Source: Elusimicrobiaceae bacterium
GTDB taxonomy: Bacteria; Elusimicrobiota; Elusimicrobia; Elusimicrobiales; Elusimicrobiaceae
NCBI GenBank assembly: GCA_016281355.1
Contig: JAEEIL010000025.1
Span: forward strand, 62,001-126,000
Length of the DNA stretch: 64,000 nucleotides
Direction of reading: 5' to 3'
Shown: positions 51,949-60,093 of the stretch, piece by piece
How the letters are laid out: every line of letters begins with the position of its first letter
Numbering within the stretch: the first letter of the stretch is position 1
Notes under the pieces: generated by a model
The model's database searches: none
What the model was told of the DNA's origin: nothing
The model's input: the letters and a program-made list of their open reading frames with translations, nothing else
Position numbers and translations under genes: made by a program

Positions 51949-52654
51949 TAACACAATACTGGAATTAAAAGACATAAAAAAAACCTATATAAAAATTTCC
52001 TTTTTTAAAAAACATAAAACGGAAGTCTTAAAAGGTGCAAATTTAACTTTACAACAAGGCAAAACTTTAGCATTAATCGGCCCATCGGGTTGCGGTAAAA
52101 CAACTTTACTTAAAATTATACTGGGCCTTGAAAAACAAGACTGCGGAACAGTCAAATTACTAGGTAAAGATACTTCTAAAATTACGAAAAAAGAATTAAG
52201 GCAAGTGCTATCTAATATCGGCGTAATTTTTCAGGATCCTTACAGTGCCTTAGATCCGCGCCAAACCATTGAACAAATTTTAAGTGAACCCTTTATAATA
52301 AGCAAGAAACCTTTTAATAAACAAACTTTGGTCAACGCCCTAAATGAAGTATCCATGAAGGAAAATGACCTTAAAAAATTCCCGCATCAATTTTCGGGCG
52401 GCCAAAGGCAACGCATAAACATAGCAAGGGCTTTAATACTAAAGCCCAAACTTATTATCGCGGATGAACCCACTAGTGCTTTAGATGTATCTGTACAGGC
52501 ACAAATAGTTAATTTGCTTACAAAGATGCAAAAAAAATATAACTTTGCTTTATTGTTTGTCTCGCATAATCTTGCATTATGCAAATATTTATGTCAAAAT
52601 ATAGTGTTGGTTAAGCAAGGCTTGTTAACCGAAGTATCAGGAGATGAATTATGA
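51941..52654 (+). CDS. Peptide ABC transporter ATPase, DppF/OppF type, short
   Basis: The 237-residue protein has Walker A GPSGCGKTTLLK, QDPYSALDPRQT, signature FSGGQRQRINIARAL and ADEPTSALDVSVQAQ, the OppF hallmark. Usual OppF proteins have about 320 residues; the C-terminal oligopeptide_HPY region is missing here. Its start lies within the end of the OppD-like gene, and its end overlaps the peptidase gene by 4 bp, so this is a tightly coupled operon. Confidence 0.88.
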   Translation: MTSNTILELKDIKKTYIKISFFKKHKTEVLKGANLTLQQGKTLALIGPSGCGKTTLLKIILGLEKQDCGTVKLLGKDTSKITKKELRQVLSNIGVIFQDPYSALDPRQTIEQILSEPFIISKKPFNKQTLVNALNEVSMKENDLKKFPHQFSGGQRQRINIARALILKPKLIIADEPTSALDVSVQAQIVNLLTKMQKKYNFALLFVSHNLALCKYLCQNIVLVKQGLLTEVSGDEL

Positions 52655-53799
52655 AAATAAATTATGATAGGATGATGAAACAGTTTATAGAAATGACAAA
52701 AATTGACGCTACATCAAACAAAGAATTACCTATGCAAAAATATATGGAGCGTGAATTAAAAAAATTAGGGGGGAAAGTTTTTGTTGATAATGCCGGTAAA
52801 AAATTTGATACTACAGCCACCGGTAACGTAATGGCAAGATTTCCCGGAACTGTAAAAAGCAAACCTTTTATTTTGGGCGCACATCTTGATACTGTTGCAC
52901 CTTGCAGCAATGTTAAAGCTAGCATTAAAAACGGCAAAGTAGTAACCGACGGTAAAACTGTTTTAGGCGCAGATGACCGTGCAGGGTTAGCAATAATTTT
53001 GGAAGTTATCAGAACTTTAAAAGAATCAAAAGAAGATTATCCGCCGATAGAGGTTGCCTGCACTTTATGTGAAGAAGACGGTATGTACGGTGCGAAATAT
53101 TTTGACGCTTCTTTCTTGCAAGGCAAGGAAGGGCTTATCCTAGATGATGAATATCCTGAAGAACTTATTATAAATGCACCAAAAGCCTATGTTTTCGATA
53201 TTAAAATTACCGGCATAGCTGCCCACGCCGGCGTTTGCCCGGAAAAGGGCATATCTGCTTTAGAAGTTGCCGCTAAAGCACTTTCAATGATGAAACTTGG
53301 CAGAATTGATAAATTAACCGTTGCCAATTTCGGCATTGTACATGGGGGAACAGGCACTAATATTGTTATGCCTGAGATATATTTAAAAGGTGAAGCCAGA
53401 AGCCGCAACTTGCCTGCTTTGGAAAAGCAAGTAAAACACATGCGAGAATGTTTTAAAAAAGCGGAAAAATTATTTACCAAAAAAGTTGACGGCAAAACCG
53501 TTAAACCTATAATTGAATTTAAACAAACTTTAAAATATCCTTTGCTTGATATTTCAAAGAAATTACCGTTGATCAAATACATTCTATCTTGTGCAAAAGC
53601 AAGTAAAATAAAAATGGAAACAAAATCTTGCGGCGGTGGTTTCGATTCAAATATTTTGGCTTCAAAAGGATTGTTAATGCCAATTATCGGGATAGGTTAT
53701 CATGATAATCACACCGTCAAAGAATGGCTTGATATTAAAACATTTAACAAAACAGCTGATTTAACTTTAACTATTGTAAAAAATTATCGTAAAAAATAA
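52651..53799 (+). CDS. M20-family peptidase (PepT-like)
   Basis: The 382-residue protein has the two-zinc M20/M42 layout: FILGAHLDTVAP (first His and Asp), LGADDRAGLAI (bridging Asp), LCEEDGMYGA (catalytic Glu and ligand Glu), DDEYPEE and the late His in IIGIGYHDNHTVKEW. A dimerisation domain occupies about residues 185-300. PepT-like enzymes release N-terminal residues from tripeptides. It overlaps the OppF-like ATPase gene by 4 bp, so imported peptides are probably cut by it. Cytoplasmic, as no signal peptide is present. Confidence 0.86.
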   Translation: MKINYDRMMKQFIEMTKIDATSNKELPMQKYMERELKKLGGKVFVDNAGKKFDTTATGNVMARFPGTVKSKPFILGAHLDTVAPCSNVKASIKNGKVVTDGKTVLGADDRAGLAIILEVIRTLKESKEDYPPIEVACTLCEEDGMYGAKYFDASFLQGKEGLILDDEYPEELIINAPKAYVFDIKITGIAAHAGVCPEKGISALEVAAKALSMMKLGRIDKLTVANFGIVHGGTGTNIVMPEIYLKGEARSRNLPALEKQVKHMRECFKKAEKLFTKKVDGKTVKPIIEFKQTLKYPLLDISKKLPLIKYILSCAKASKIKMETKSCGGGFDSNILASKGLLMPIIGIGYHDNHTVKEWLDIKTFNKTADLTLTIVKNYRKK

Positions 53800-53808
53800 G
53801 GTAAAACA

Positions 53809-54282
53809 GTGTTTAAAAAATACTTTTTATATTTTACACTTACAGTTTTATGTTGCGGATTTACGGGCTGTAAATCAAAAACTCTAATTGTTACCTTGCC
53901 CGATAATTTTAAAGTAAAAGCGGAACTTGCCCTAACAAAGGTTGAAACTGAAAAGGGATTAATGTACCGGGAAGTTCTGCCCGAAAATGAGGGCATGCTT
54001 TTTGTCTTTAACGAAGAAACACCTCATTATTTTTGGATGAAAAATACTTTCGTTAATTTAGATATGTTGTTTATAGGTAAAGATAAAACCGTAAATCAGG
54101 CTTGGGAAAATGTTCCAAGAAGTTATGCTTATACCCCGGATAACCAAGTAGCAATACGCGGTGGTATGGCAAAATATGTGCTTGAACTTCCGGCAAGAAG
54201 CATAACAAAACACAATATAAAAGTTGGATCGAAAATAGATTTTGAAGATAGTAAAATAGATTATTCTTTGGTGGAAAAATGA
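53809..54282 (+). CDS. DUF192-family lipoprotein
   Basis: The 157-residue protein has a lipoprotein signal ending in the lipobox LTVLCCGFTGC, so it is probably lipid-anchored in the envelope. The rest is DUF192: ALTKVETEKGLMYRE, GMLFVFNEETPHYFWMKNT and LDMLFIGKD. The fold is compact and beta-rich; the function of the family is not known. It begins nine bases after the PepT-like gene and overlaps the next peptidase gene by 4 bp. Confidence 0.88.
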   Translation: MFKKYFLYFTLTVLCCGFTGCKSKTLIVTLPDNFKVKAELALTKVETEKGLMYREVLPENEGMLFVFNEETPHYFWMKNTFVNLDMLFIGKDKTVNQAWENVPRSYAYTPDNQVAIRGGMAKYVLELPARSITKHNIKVGSKIDFEDSKIDYSLVEK

Positions 54283-55715
54283 AATTCTTAAATTTATTTT
54301 TTATTTTTTGTTTTTTGCTGACTCCTATCTTTGCCCAAACTCCGCTATCAGAACTTAAAGAGGAAGCAAAACAACATTTAATAGATTTAATTTCTTTTGA
54401 TACTGCACAACCTAACCCACAAGAAATAAACGCCGTTCGTTATATTTACACTATTTTAAACAAAAACAAAATCGATTGGGAAATTTACCGTCCACAAAAA
54501 GCTCGCGCGAATTTAGTAGTAAAATTGAAGTCTTCTTTACCTGAAAAAGAAAAAAAGCCAACTCTGCTTTTAATTTCGCATTTAGATACCGCTGCCATTC
54601 AAGGCGATTGGAGTGTAACACCTGTTAAAGCTACCGTAAAAGATGGGAGAATTTACGGTCTTGGTTCAAGAGATGCAAAAAATTATGCTGCAATAAATTT
54701 AACTTTGCTCACTTATTTTGCTCAACATAAAGAATTATTAAACAGAGATTTGGTTTTTCTTTTTACTGCTGATGAAGAAGCCGGCAGTGAAATGGGATTG
54801 AAATATCTTTTAGATAAAAACCCCGACATATTCAAAAATATAAGGTTTGCCCTAAATGAAGGCGGGGGGATTATTGCCGATCAGCAACAAAATTTATTAT
54901 TTGTGGAAGCAGCAAGCAAGATGTATCTCGATATTTTACTTACAGCCAACGCCGGCGGAGGTAATTCGGCACAAGGTTCCCAAGATAATGCAATTTACAA
55001 ACTATCCCAAGCATTACGCAAATTACAAGACTATGAATTACCGTATAAATTGACACCATTTACAAAGAAATTTTTTGAAGATATCTCAAAAATACAAGAT
55101 CAAGATGCCCAAACTACAATAAATGTACTTTTAAATCCATCGGAGGAAAAATATTTTAAACAGGCTGCTGCAATAATAAGTGAAGACTCTTTCCTGCAAA
55201 CACAAATTCAGGACAGTATCGCGCCGACAATATTAACATCTTCCGAAGAAGCCAATACTGTTTTGCCGCAAGCCTCTGCATTACTTAATTGCAGGTTACT
55301 CCCTTCAACCGATCCGCAAGAATTTTTTAACAAATTAACTCAGTTATTTGAAGATGATGAAGATATAATACTGACTATAAAAGAGCAACCGATATTACCT
55401 TTCCCTCAGCCTAAAGATACTTTTAATGATGAACTTTATTTTGCTTTAGAAAAAAGCGCAAAAGAAGTCTACGGGGAAAATACAAAAATATTAATGGGCA
55501 TAAGTCCTGCTTCAAGTGAAAGTGAACTTCTAAGAAGATTCGGTATTTTAACATATGGTATAGGTCCGCGCTTTTTCATTTCGCAGAAACCGGAAAAGGA
55601 TGAACAACGAGGGGGACCTCATCAAGCTGATGAATTTATTGAAGAAGATTCTTTTAAAGAACAATTTGAGATAACGTTTTTAACATTGAAAAATTTATTA
55701 AATGAAACCGAATAG
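54279..55715 (+). CDS. Exported M20-family metallopeptidase
   Basis: The 478-residue protein starts with a signal peptide (MKFLNLFFIFCFLLTPIFAQ). M20 motifs are LLLISHLDTAAI, GLGSRDAKNYAA, FTADEEAGSEMGL and a late GGPHQADEFIEE with the last His. A dimerisation domain lies at about 200-340. It probably trims peptides or N-acyl amino acids in the periplasm. It closes the operon of two peptide-importer ATPases, a PepT-like peptidase and a DUF192 lipoprotein. Start overlaps the preceding stop (ATGA). Confidence 0.86.
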   Translation: MKFLNLFFIFCFLLTPIFAQTPLSELKEEAKQHLIDLISFDTAQPNPQEINAVRYIYTILNKNKIDWEIYRPQKARANLVVKLKSSLPEKEKKPTLLLISHLDTAAIQGDWSVTPVKATVKDGRIYGLGSRDAKNYAAINLTLLTYFAQHKELLNRDLVFLFTADEEAGSEMGLKYLLDKNPDIFKNIRFALNEGGGIIADQQQNLLFVEAASKMYLDILLTANAGGGNSAQGSQDNAIYKLSQALRKLQDYELPYKLTPFTKKFFEDISKIQDQDAQTTINVLLNPSEEKYFKQAAAIISEDSFLQTQIQDSIAPTILTSSEEANTVLPQASALLNCRLLPSTDPQEFFNKLTQLFEDDEDIILTIKEQPILPFPQPKDTFNDELYFALEKSAKEVYGENTKILMGISPASSESELLRRFGILTYGIGPRFFISQKPEKDEQRGGPHQADEFIEEDSFKEQFEITFLTLKNLLNETE

Positions 55716-55796
55716 ATGATTTACTTGAAATAAATAAATTTTACTTGAAAATTTTCTTTACAATTTCTAAAATAGATATATAGGTTTATAAGTATT

Positions 55797-56879
55797 ATGC
55801 AAAGAAATTTAAAAATTGCTACATTTATAGCGGCCCTGTTTGTAATCGTAATATTTACGACACAATATTTTTCAACTAAATCCCGAAACATAATGTCTTA
55901 CCAATATGATTATGAAAATAATATCAAACGAGAGGAGTATGTTTTGCCGCAATCTGAACGAGATAAACAAACTGAGCAAGAAAATAATACTCAAGACCCT
56001 TTTTTTGAACTCTTCAATTATAATGCCCCGATAACCGAAGTCGACCCGAAATCAGTAAAAAAAGACGACAAGAAAAAACGTGACTATTCAAATTATGAAG
56101 ACAGAATCCGTATGGAATCACCTTCTAGATTAGATTCAAATGGACTTTATGTAGCACTTATGCAAGCAATTGATGATAATGATTTAGAAAGAGCAAAAAA
56201 CATGATTGCAAGAGGAGCGAGATTAAATTCCCCGGACGGAGATACTGCTTATGCCCCAATATTTTGGGCGATAAATAACGGCAATGTGGAGATGGTGAAA
56301 TTACTAATTCAAAAAGGTGCGAAAGTTAATACTCCGGATGATAAAGGGTTATTTCCTATACATTGGATCGTAGAAAATTCTACCAACAGGCCTCATGTAT
56401 ATCAAATGAAAGCTATTTTTGATTTGCTTTTAGATGCCCATCCGGAAGAAATCAATAGGCAAGACAATATTTTGAAACAAACACCCCTTATGATGGCTGT
56501 AAATTTGAATAATCATAAAGCATTTGCATACTTAATGGATAAGGGGGCAAATGTCAATATTATAAATAAGGACGACAAAGATGTATTAGACTTATCATTT
56601 GACAATTCTTGCCATCCTTGTATTTCCTTCATAGATAATAAGAAACAACAAAACGAAATAACCCCTTTGATAAATTTTGCAAGCACATTCACTGCTCCTG
56701 ATCCCATCTGGTTACCTTATTCTACAGTAAAGAAAACTGCCAAAAAGAAAACTAAAGCCAAAAACTCCGGTGATATAGTAATTCAGGGGGATTCAATAAC
56801 AATACCTACTTATAAAGAAATGCCCAACATTTTACCGTTAAAAAAAGAAGAAGGGCCTAATATGGTTATTACCAGGTAG
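55797..56879 (+). CDS. Membrane-anchored ankyrin-repeat protein
   Basis: The 360-residue protein has a single N-terminal membrane anchor (residues 7-25). A charged linker follows, then ankyrin repeats from about residue 115 to 270: LYVALMQAIDDNDLERAKNM, PIFWAINNGNVEMVKLLIQK with GAKVNTPDD, and PLMMAVNLNNHKAFAYLMDK with GANVNIINK. The end is Lys-rich and unassigned. Ankyrin repeats bind proteins; the partner is not known. The ribosome site is weak. It resembles the gene at 57571 and may be a paralogue. Confidence 0.83.
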   Translation: MQRNLKIATFIAALFVIVIFTTQYFSTKSRNIMSYQYDYENNIKREEYVLPQSERDKQTEQENNTQDPFFELFNYNAPITEVDPKSVKKDDKKKRDYSNYEDRIRMESPSRLDSNGLYVALMQAIDDNDLERAKNMIARGARLNSPDGDTAYAPIFWAINNGNVEMVKLLIQKGAKVNTPDDKGLFPIHWIVENSTNRPHVYQMKAIFDLLLDAHPEEINRQDNILKQTPLMMAVNLNNHKAFAYLMDKGANVNIINKDDKDVLDLSFDNSCHPCISFIDNKKQQNEITPLINFASTFTAPDPIWLPYSTVKKTAKKKTKAKNSGDIVIQGDSITIPTYKEMPNILPLKKEEGPNMVITR

Positions 56880-56889
56880 TAACCAAATA

Positions 56890-56991
56890 TCATTTTTTGT
56901 ACTGTCTTTTGCTTTTATGTTTCGTTAATTTTAATTTGCGGCCATTTAAGAAACTAAGTATTAAATTTAAAATAAAAAGATATTTTTTCAT
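56890..56991 (-). CDS. 33-residue membrane-type peptide coupled to the M15 peptidase gene
   Basis: The ATG overlaps the M15 stop in an ATGA junction, so translation could be coupled. The peptide is MKKYLFILNLILSFLNG followed by a strongly basic tail (RKLKLTKHKSKRQYKK in shortened form Arg/Lys-rich). One short hydrophobic helix plus a positive tail resembles small holin-, toxin- or lysis-type peptides, but no family is recognised and chance is possible. Confidence 0.35.
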   Translation of the reverse strand: MKKYLFILNLILSFLNGRKLKLTKHKSKRQYKK

Positions 56992-57437
56992 AATATTTTA
57001 AAACTCTCATAACATTTTTTTTGATCTCTAAACGGCACTCCCAAGGATAAATGTATCCAATTTCTTTCAAGTATCAATTGCCCGTAATGAAGGAAAGGGC
57101 TGCTATCCTTTAATTTGGTAAAAACATTTTCTAAGGATAATTTTTTATCTTTAATTATAAAATCTACCGCACTTCCGTTTAAATGTTGGGATTTTTTACT
57201 TCCTCCTACTTGTTCATTTAATCCATGGCAACGGTATCCGCTTGTAATTATCAACGGAGTACCCAAAATTGCCCTCACCGGTTCAAGCAGATAGTTAGAT
57301 AGGATAATTAAATTATTCAAGTATTCTTTGCCAAGCAATGGATTAAGCAATTTATACGGTATTTTAGAAGTTCGTGTAAGTTCTTCAAAAGTAAAGTGGG
57401 GGGATAACCGTTGATTAAAGAATTTATCTTGTTGCAT
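56988..57437 (-). CDS. M15-type peptidase (Peptidase_M15_3 / DUF882-like)
   Basis: The 149-residue protein has the zinc site of M15 carboxypeptidases: ITSGYRCHGLNEQ, the His-Asp pair in SQHLNGSAVDF, and the late His in RNWIHLSLG. Proteins of this size are frequent as phage endolysins or as peptidoglycan trimmers; here FTFEELTRTS at the start is typical of the phage-type subgroup. No signal peptide is seen, so export would need a holin or other route. It stands alone on the minus strand between two ankyrin genes. AGGAGA precedes the ATG. Confidence 0.83.
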   Translation of the reverse strand: MQQDKFFNQRLSPHFTFEELTRTSKIPYKLLNPLLGKEYLNNLIILSNYLLEPVRAILGTPLIITSGYRCHGLNEQVGGSKKSQHLNGSAVDFIIKDKKLSLENVFTKLKDSSPFLHYGQLILERNWIHLSLGVPFRDQKKCYESFKIL

Positions 57438-57570
57438 AAAATCTCCTGTATCGGACGGCCCTAAGAGATAATACTTTATTAAGAACGAAAAATCAAATTA
57501 CGCACTTTTAACTCATTTTTTGATACAATATTCTTATTAGGAACTAAATACTTTACTTTAGGGTACCGTT

Positions 57571-58827
57571 ATGAAATCTTTTTATAGAATTTTAATCTTA
57601 TCATTAATATTATCACTTACCGCTTGTGATTTTATCACATCCAGTTCTTGTAAAAATACTTGCCCGCACGGACAAAAACAAAATGAAGATTGTTCTTGCT
57701 ATACTCCGGAAAAAGCACCTGCAGGTGAATTACAACAAAAAGAAATATTACAAGCCATTGTAAACAATAATGAGCAAACTCTTACAAAGCTACTTAATAC
57801 TATTGCAATAGATAGCACTTTTAAAATGGACTCTGAGGCCGTTAGAAAAATTTATGCAAATAATAGTGATATCTATACTCGCTTAATAGAAGATAACAAC
57901 AATTTAAATTTACTCTTTTTACTTGCACCATTAGACAATTTTAATCAAACTTTTAATACTATTCTCCAACAAGGTGTTTCACCTAACACACAAACATCTT
58001 CCGGGATAACTCCCCTTGATATCGCTATTGCCGCTAACCAAGGTGAAAAGGTAAAAATGCTCCTTGATGCAGGCGCCGATGTTAATTTTGAAGGGGAAGA
58101 TAATATTCTTGTCAGAACTTTACAGCAAAGAAAATTTAAAGCCTTAAGTGCTTTATCTTCTTTTGGCAGGGATAAAGAAATTGCCTTTAAGTTTCACCCT
58201 GATTATTTTATAAAAGCTATGATTAACAATAATTTTGATTTAGCAAATGCAGTTGCGCCGTTAACTGCAAAGGAAATACTCAATACACCTAATTATTTCG
58301 GTGTTTTACCTTTGACACAAGCGGCTTCTAATGCCAAATTAAAACTTTTGGATACATTAATTGCAAGTGGGGCAAACTTAGAACTAAGAGATGAAAACCT
58401 GCGTACACCTCTTTTGGCATACTTACAGGAAATTTATATTGCTCAGATTGAAGGGAATTTGCAAAAAGGCCGTGATTCACAAGTACCAGAAGTAGTAAAA
58501 CACTTCCTTGACGGGGGGGCAAATATAGAGGCTAAAGACGATCATAAAGAAAATATTATGTTTTATGCCGTAAGAATGAATAACAGGGCACTCATTGATT
58601 TATTGGTTAAATCTTATAAACAAAATATAAATACCAGAAATGATTTAGGGGAAACACCTCTATTCGTTGCAGCGCAAAATGTTCCCGCATTGGTCCCGTA
58701 CTTACTTACAAAAGGTGCAAACCCCAAAGTAATGGATAATAGCGGGCGTACACCTGCTATTGCAGCAGTGGAAGTCGGGAATATGGATACTTATGATTTG
58801 CTGGAAAACGCAACAGCAAGGATCTAA
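57571..58827 (+). CDS. Ankyrin-repeat lipoprotein
   Basis: The 418-residue protein has a lipoprotein signal (LILSLILSLTAC lipobox). A Cys-rich short segment (CKNTCPHGQKQNEDCSCY) follows, then ankyrin repeats from about residue 140 to the end: TPLDIAIAANQGEKVKMLLD, PLTQAASNAKLKLLDTLIAS with GANLELRD, TPLFVAAQNVPALVPYLLTK and TPAIAAVEVGNMDTYDLLE. Such anchored repeats probably bind envelope or host proteins. It precedes the dCMP deaminase gene by 11 bp. Confidence 0.85.
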   Translation: MKSFYRILILSLILSLTACDFITSSSCKNTCPHGQKQNEDCSCYTPEKAPAGELQQKEILQAIVNNNEQTLTKLLNTIAIDSTFKMDSEAVRKIYANNSDIYTRLIEDNNNLNLLFLLAPLDNFNQTFNTILQQGVSPNTQTSSGITPLDIAIAANQGEKVKMLLDAGADVNFEGEDNILVRTLQQRKFKALSALSSFGRDKEIAFKFHPDYFIKAMINNNFDLANAVAPLTAKEILNTPNYFGVLPLTQAASNAKLKLLDTLIASGANLELRDENLRTPLLAYLQEIYIAQIEGNLQKGRDSQVPEVVKHFLDGGANIEAKDDHKENIMFYAVRMNNRALIDLLVKSYKQNINTRNDLGETPLFVAAQNVPALVPYLLTKGANPKVMDNSGRTPAIAAVEVGNMDTYDLLENATARI

Positions 58828-58838
58828 GAGGTATATTT

Positions 58839-59348
58839 ATGAAAAACCGTCATAAACTTTTTGTAGACATTGCAACTTTAGTAGCGGAACAGTCCACTTG
58901 TATGCGTTTACACGTTGGTGCAGTGCTTGTTAAAGATAAACGCATTGTAAGTATCGGTTATAATGGGGTTGCTTCCGGCCAAAAACATTGTGAAGATTAT
59001 TTTAAGGAATTATACTTAAAAGAATTTTCCGCTAAATATTCAAATTTTGAAGAATTTATTAAAAGCAAAGAGTTTTATGATTTGCACGGCAAATTTTCAA
59101 ACGATAATGAATTGCATGCCGAGCAAAACGCTTTGCTATTTGCCGCAAAAAGCGGTATTACCACAGAAGGCACAACTTTATACATAACTCTATCACCCTG
59201 TATTCACTGTGCCAAAATCATTGCCGCTTCAGGCATAAAAGAAGTAATTTTTAAGGAACTTTACGATCGTTCTACAGAAGGGGTAAACTTCCTAAATAAA
59301 ATCGGCATAACTTGCCATAAGATAGATGAGGTATTAAATGACAAATAA
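58839..59348 (+). CDS. dCMP deaminase
   Basis: The 169-residue protein has the zinc motifs ELHAEQNALLFAA (His and catalytic Glu) and LSPCIHCAKIIAASG (two Cys). IATLVAEQSTCMRLHVGAVL near the start is typical of ComEB/dCMP deaminases. It converts dCMP to dUMP for thymidylate synthesis. The ribosome site AAGAGG precedes it. Its last codons overlap the next gene by 11 bp. A ComEB name is possible, but no competence genes lie nearby. Confidence 0.9.
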   Translation: MKNRHKLFVDIATLVAEQSTCMRLHVGAVLVKDKRIVSIGYNGVASGQKHCEDYFKELYLKEFSAKYSNFEEFIKSKEFYDLHGKFSNDNELHAEQNALLFAAKSGITTEGTTLYITLSPCIHCAKIIAASGIKEVIFKELYDRSTEGVNFLNKIGITCHKIDEVLNDK

Positions 59349-60018
59349 TCAACAAACACAAACACCAGCAGGAAACGCTGCAATTGATAATTCTACAAAC
59401 TGGTTAACAAATAATAAAAAAACTATTATAGCGGTAGCAATTACAGCCATTGTTATTGGCGGTATTTTTGCTGTTATTGATAATTTAAGAGATAAGGCCT
59501 ACCAAGATCAGTGGAGCAATTTGTTTATGGCGGAAATGGCCGTTGCAAACGGGGGGGATGCTTCTTCTTATGCACCTCTTGAAAATTTTGCAAGCAAATA
59601 TAAAACCAAACCGGCCGGTGTTTATGCCAATTTCGTTTTAGGTACAGCATTAACACAACAAAAAGAATATTTAAAGGCAGAAATCTTCTATAAACAAGCA
59701 TTGGAATATGCTAATGATGAATTCGCTGCTATGATAACAAATGCCTTACTTGCAAACACTCTCGAAGCCGGTGATTTTGAAAGAGCAGTGACTTTGGCTG
59801 ACGAATTTATTACAAAAAATCCAACTAATTTTTCAATCCCGCAAGTTAAACTTTATAAAGCATTAGGGCTTGAACTCGCAGGTAAAACTGAAGAAGCAAA
59901 AGAAGTTTACAAGAGTTTAGAAGCAGATTATCCGCAAACTTATTATGCGGCAATTGCTGCTGCTAAACTTGCCCCGGAACCGGAAAAAGCACCTGCAACA
60001 AATAAAAGTAAAAAATAA
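59338..60018 (+). CDS. TPR-type membrane-anchored protein (YfgM-like)
   Basis: The 226-residue protein has one membrane helix at residues 31-48 (KTIIAVAITAIVIGGIFAVI) and a periplasmic part of helical hairpins: PAGVYANFVLGTALTQQKEY, LKAEIFYKQALEYANDEFAA and VKLYKALGLELAGKTEEAKE, TPR-like in spacing. Its layout matches YfgM/ancillary SecYEG proteins, and the sec genes yajC-secD-secF begin 1.4 kb downstream. That link is suggestive only. It starts within the end of the dCMP deaminase gene and is followed by a terminator. Confidence 0.8.
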   Translation: MTNNQQTQTPAGNAAIDNSTNWLTNNKKTIIAVAITAIVIGGIFAVIDNLRDKAYQDQWSNLFMAEMAVANGGDASSYAPLENFASKYKTKPAGVYANFVLGTALTQQKEYLKAEIFYKQALEYANDEFAAMITNALLANTLEAGDFERAVTLADEFITKNPTNFSIPQVKLYKALGLELAGKTEEAKEVYKSLEADYPQTYYAAIAAAKLAPEPEKAPATNKSKK

Positions 60019-60045
60019 AATTTACCTAGCTGTTTAAGAGCAGGT

Positions 60046-60077
60046 CCCCCGCACAACACACTGGTGCGGGGGTTTTT
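60046..60077 (+). terminator. Terminator after the TPR gene
   Basis: CCCCCGCAC and GTGCGGGGG form a 9-bp GC-rich stem around a 9-nt loop, followed by TTTTT. Confidence 0.9.
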
Positions 60078-60093
60078 AACATAAAAAATTTTA

